Shown: positions 32,849-33,262 of the stretch, one piece after another
Numbering within the stretch: position 1 is the first letter of the stretch
Layout of the letters: every line of letters begins with the position of its first letter
Assembly (NCBI RefSeq): GCF_002574545.1
Contig: NZ_NUGT01000087.1
Span: 1 to 33,262, forward strand
DNA length: 33,262 nt
Origin: Bacillus sp. AFS055030
GTDB lineage: Bacteria; Bacillota; Bacilli; Bacillales; Bacillaceae_G
Direction: 5' to 3'
The notes under the pieces: generated by a model
What the model saw: the letters and a program-made list of their open reading frames with translations, nothing else
What the model was told of the DNA's origin: nothing
Database searches by the model: none
Made by a program: the position numbers and the translations under genes

Positions 32849-33262
32849 TTATGATTTAATAGTCTCTACATTAACTTCTTCAAATGGCCAAGTTGGTAGC
32901 ATTTTTCTTAAAATTTTATCTTCTCTATAACCAAGTTCATATTCTGCTTGCATAATTGTATGAACCTCTCTTGTTCCTTCATAGATTACTGGTGCTTTTG
33001 AGTTTCTTAAATAACGCTCTACCGGGAACTCATTTGAAAATCCATATGCACCATGAATTTGTACAGCATCATTTGCTGCTTCATTTGCTGCATTACAAGA
33101 AATCCATTTTGCCAGTGACGTTTCTCTAGTGTTACGTTTTCCATTATTTTTTAACCAGCCAGCTTTATAGACTAATAGACGTGAGATTTCTAGGTTTGAT
33201 GACATTTTAGCGATCATTTGTTGTACTAGTTGATGTTTACCGATTTCTTTACCAAATGTTTT
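32849..33262 (-). CDS. Acyl-CoA dehydrogenase, C-terminal part (cut by window edge)
   Basis: The frame is open to the edge of the window, giving the last 137 codons of an acyl-CoA dehydrogenase. It reads [20 protein letters not shown] at the edge, then the helical C-terminal domain with the conserved IHGAYGF and [13 protein letters not shown] motifs; the Glu of YEGT is the usual catalytic base in this family. The enzyme would oxidise an acyl-CoA to the enoyl-CoA using FAD. An in-frame ATG at 33217 is internal, not the real start. The gene precedes the ThDP enzyme by about 85 nt and is probably part of the same operon. Confidence 0.88.
   Translation of the reverse strand, partial: KTFGKEIGKHQLVQQMIAKMSSNLEISRLLVYKAGWLKNNGKRNTRETSLAKWISCNAANEAANDAVQIHGAYGFSNEFPVERYLRNSKAPVIYEGTREVHTIMQAEYELGYREDKILRKMLPTWPFEEVNVETIKS

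Overview
The window is low-GC DNA with strong AAGGAGG-type ribosome binding sites, a GerA-type spore germinant receptor, YugP, YkfB/YkfC and YfkN homologues, and a gas vesicle cluster in the gene order known from Priestia (Bacillus) megaterium. It therefore comes from the chromosome of an endospore-forming Bacillaceae species; species cannot be fixed from sequence alone. I see no rRNA, tRNA, IS element, phage gene or CRISPR array.

Layout. (1) 1-2040: a TVP38/DedA-like membrane protein, then a merR-yugP pair, all on the minus strand; the merR 5' end is odd. (2) 2097-5923: a three-gene spore germinant receptor operon (A-B-C order) with a candidate sigma-G promoter and a strong terminator. (3) 6084-10061, minus strand: a compact nine-gene gas vesicle operon, gvpA-O-N-F-G-L-S-K-J, almost every junction overlapping or nearly so. 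It includes a 59-codon gvpS that length-filtered gene calling would miss, and a hairpin plus U-tract directly after gvpA that could set the ratio of shell protein to accessory proteins. It lacks gvpP, Q, T, U and a second gvpA/B. (4) 10291-12497, minus: ykfB-ykfC, which handle murein-derived peptides. (5) 12647-13082: a DUF3870 gene with a good sigma-A promoter. (6) 13242-21683, minus: two very large secreted enzymes, a 1370-residue subtilase carrying a cohesin-like domain and a C-terminal dockerin, and a 1195-residue YfkN-type nucleotide phosphoesterase without a wall-sorting tail; a divergent LysR regulator follows at 21814. (7) 22896-29357: a catabolic unit made of a Rieske oxygenase, DUF3311 protein, sodium:solute symporter and FMN/4Fe-4S/FAD reductase on the minus strand, with a divergent PAS-AAA+ sigma-54 activator. 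A near-consensus -24/-12 promoter lies exactly in front of the Rieske gene. The gene content resembles demethylation pathways for quaternary amines (betaines), but the substrate is inferred. (8) 29534-33262, minus: acyl-CoA dehydrogenase (cut by the window edge), ThDP-dependent acetolactate-synthase-like enzyme and aldehyde dehydrogenase, probably one operon ending in a terminator.

The most notable parts are the stripped-down gas vesicle operon with its possible internal attenuator, and the sigma-54-controlled oxygenase/demethylase unit. All functional calls come from reading motifs and family features; nothing was searched.
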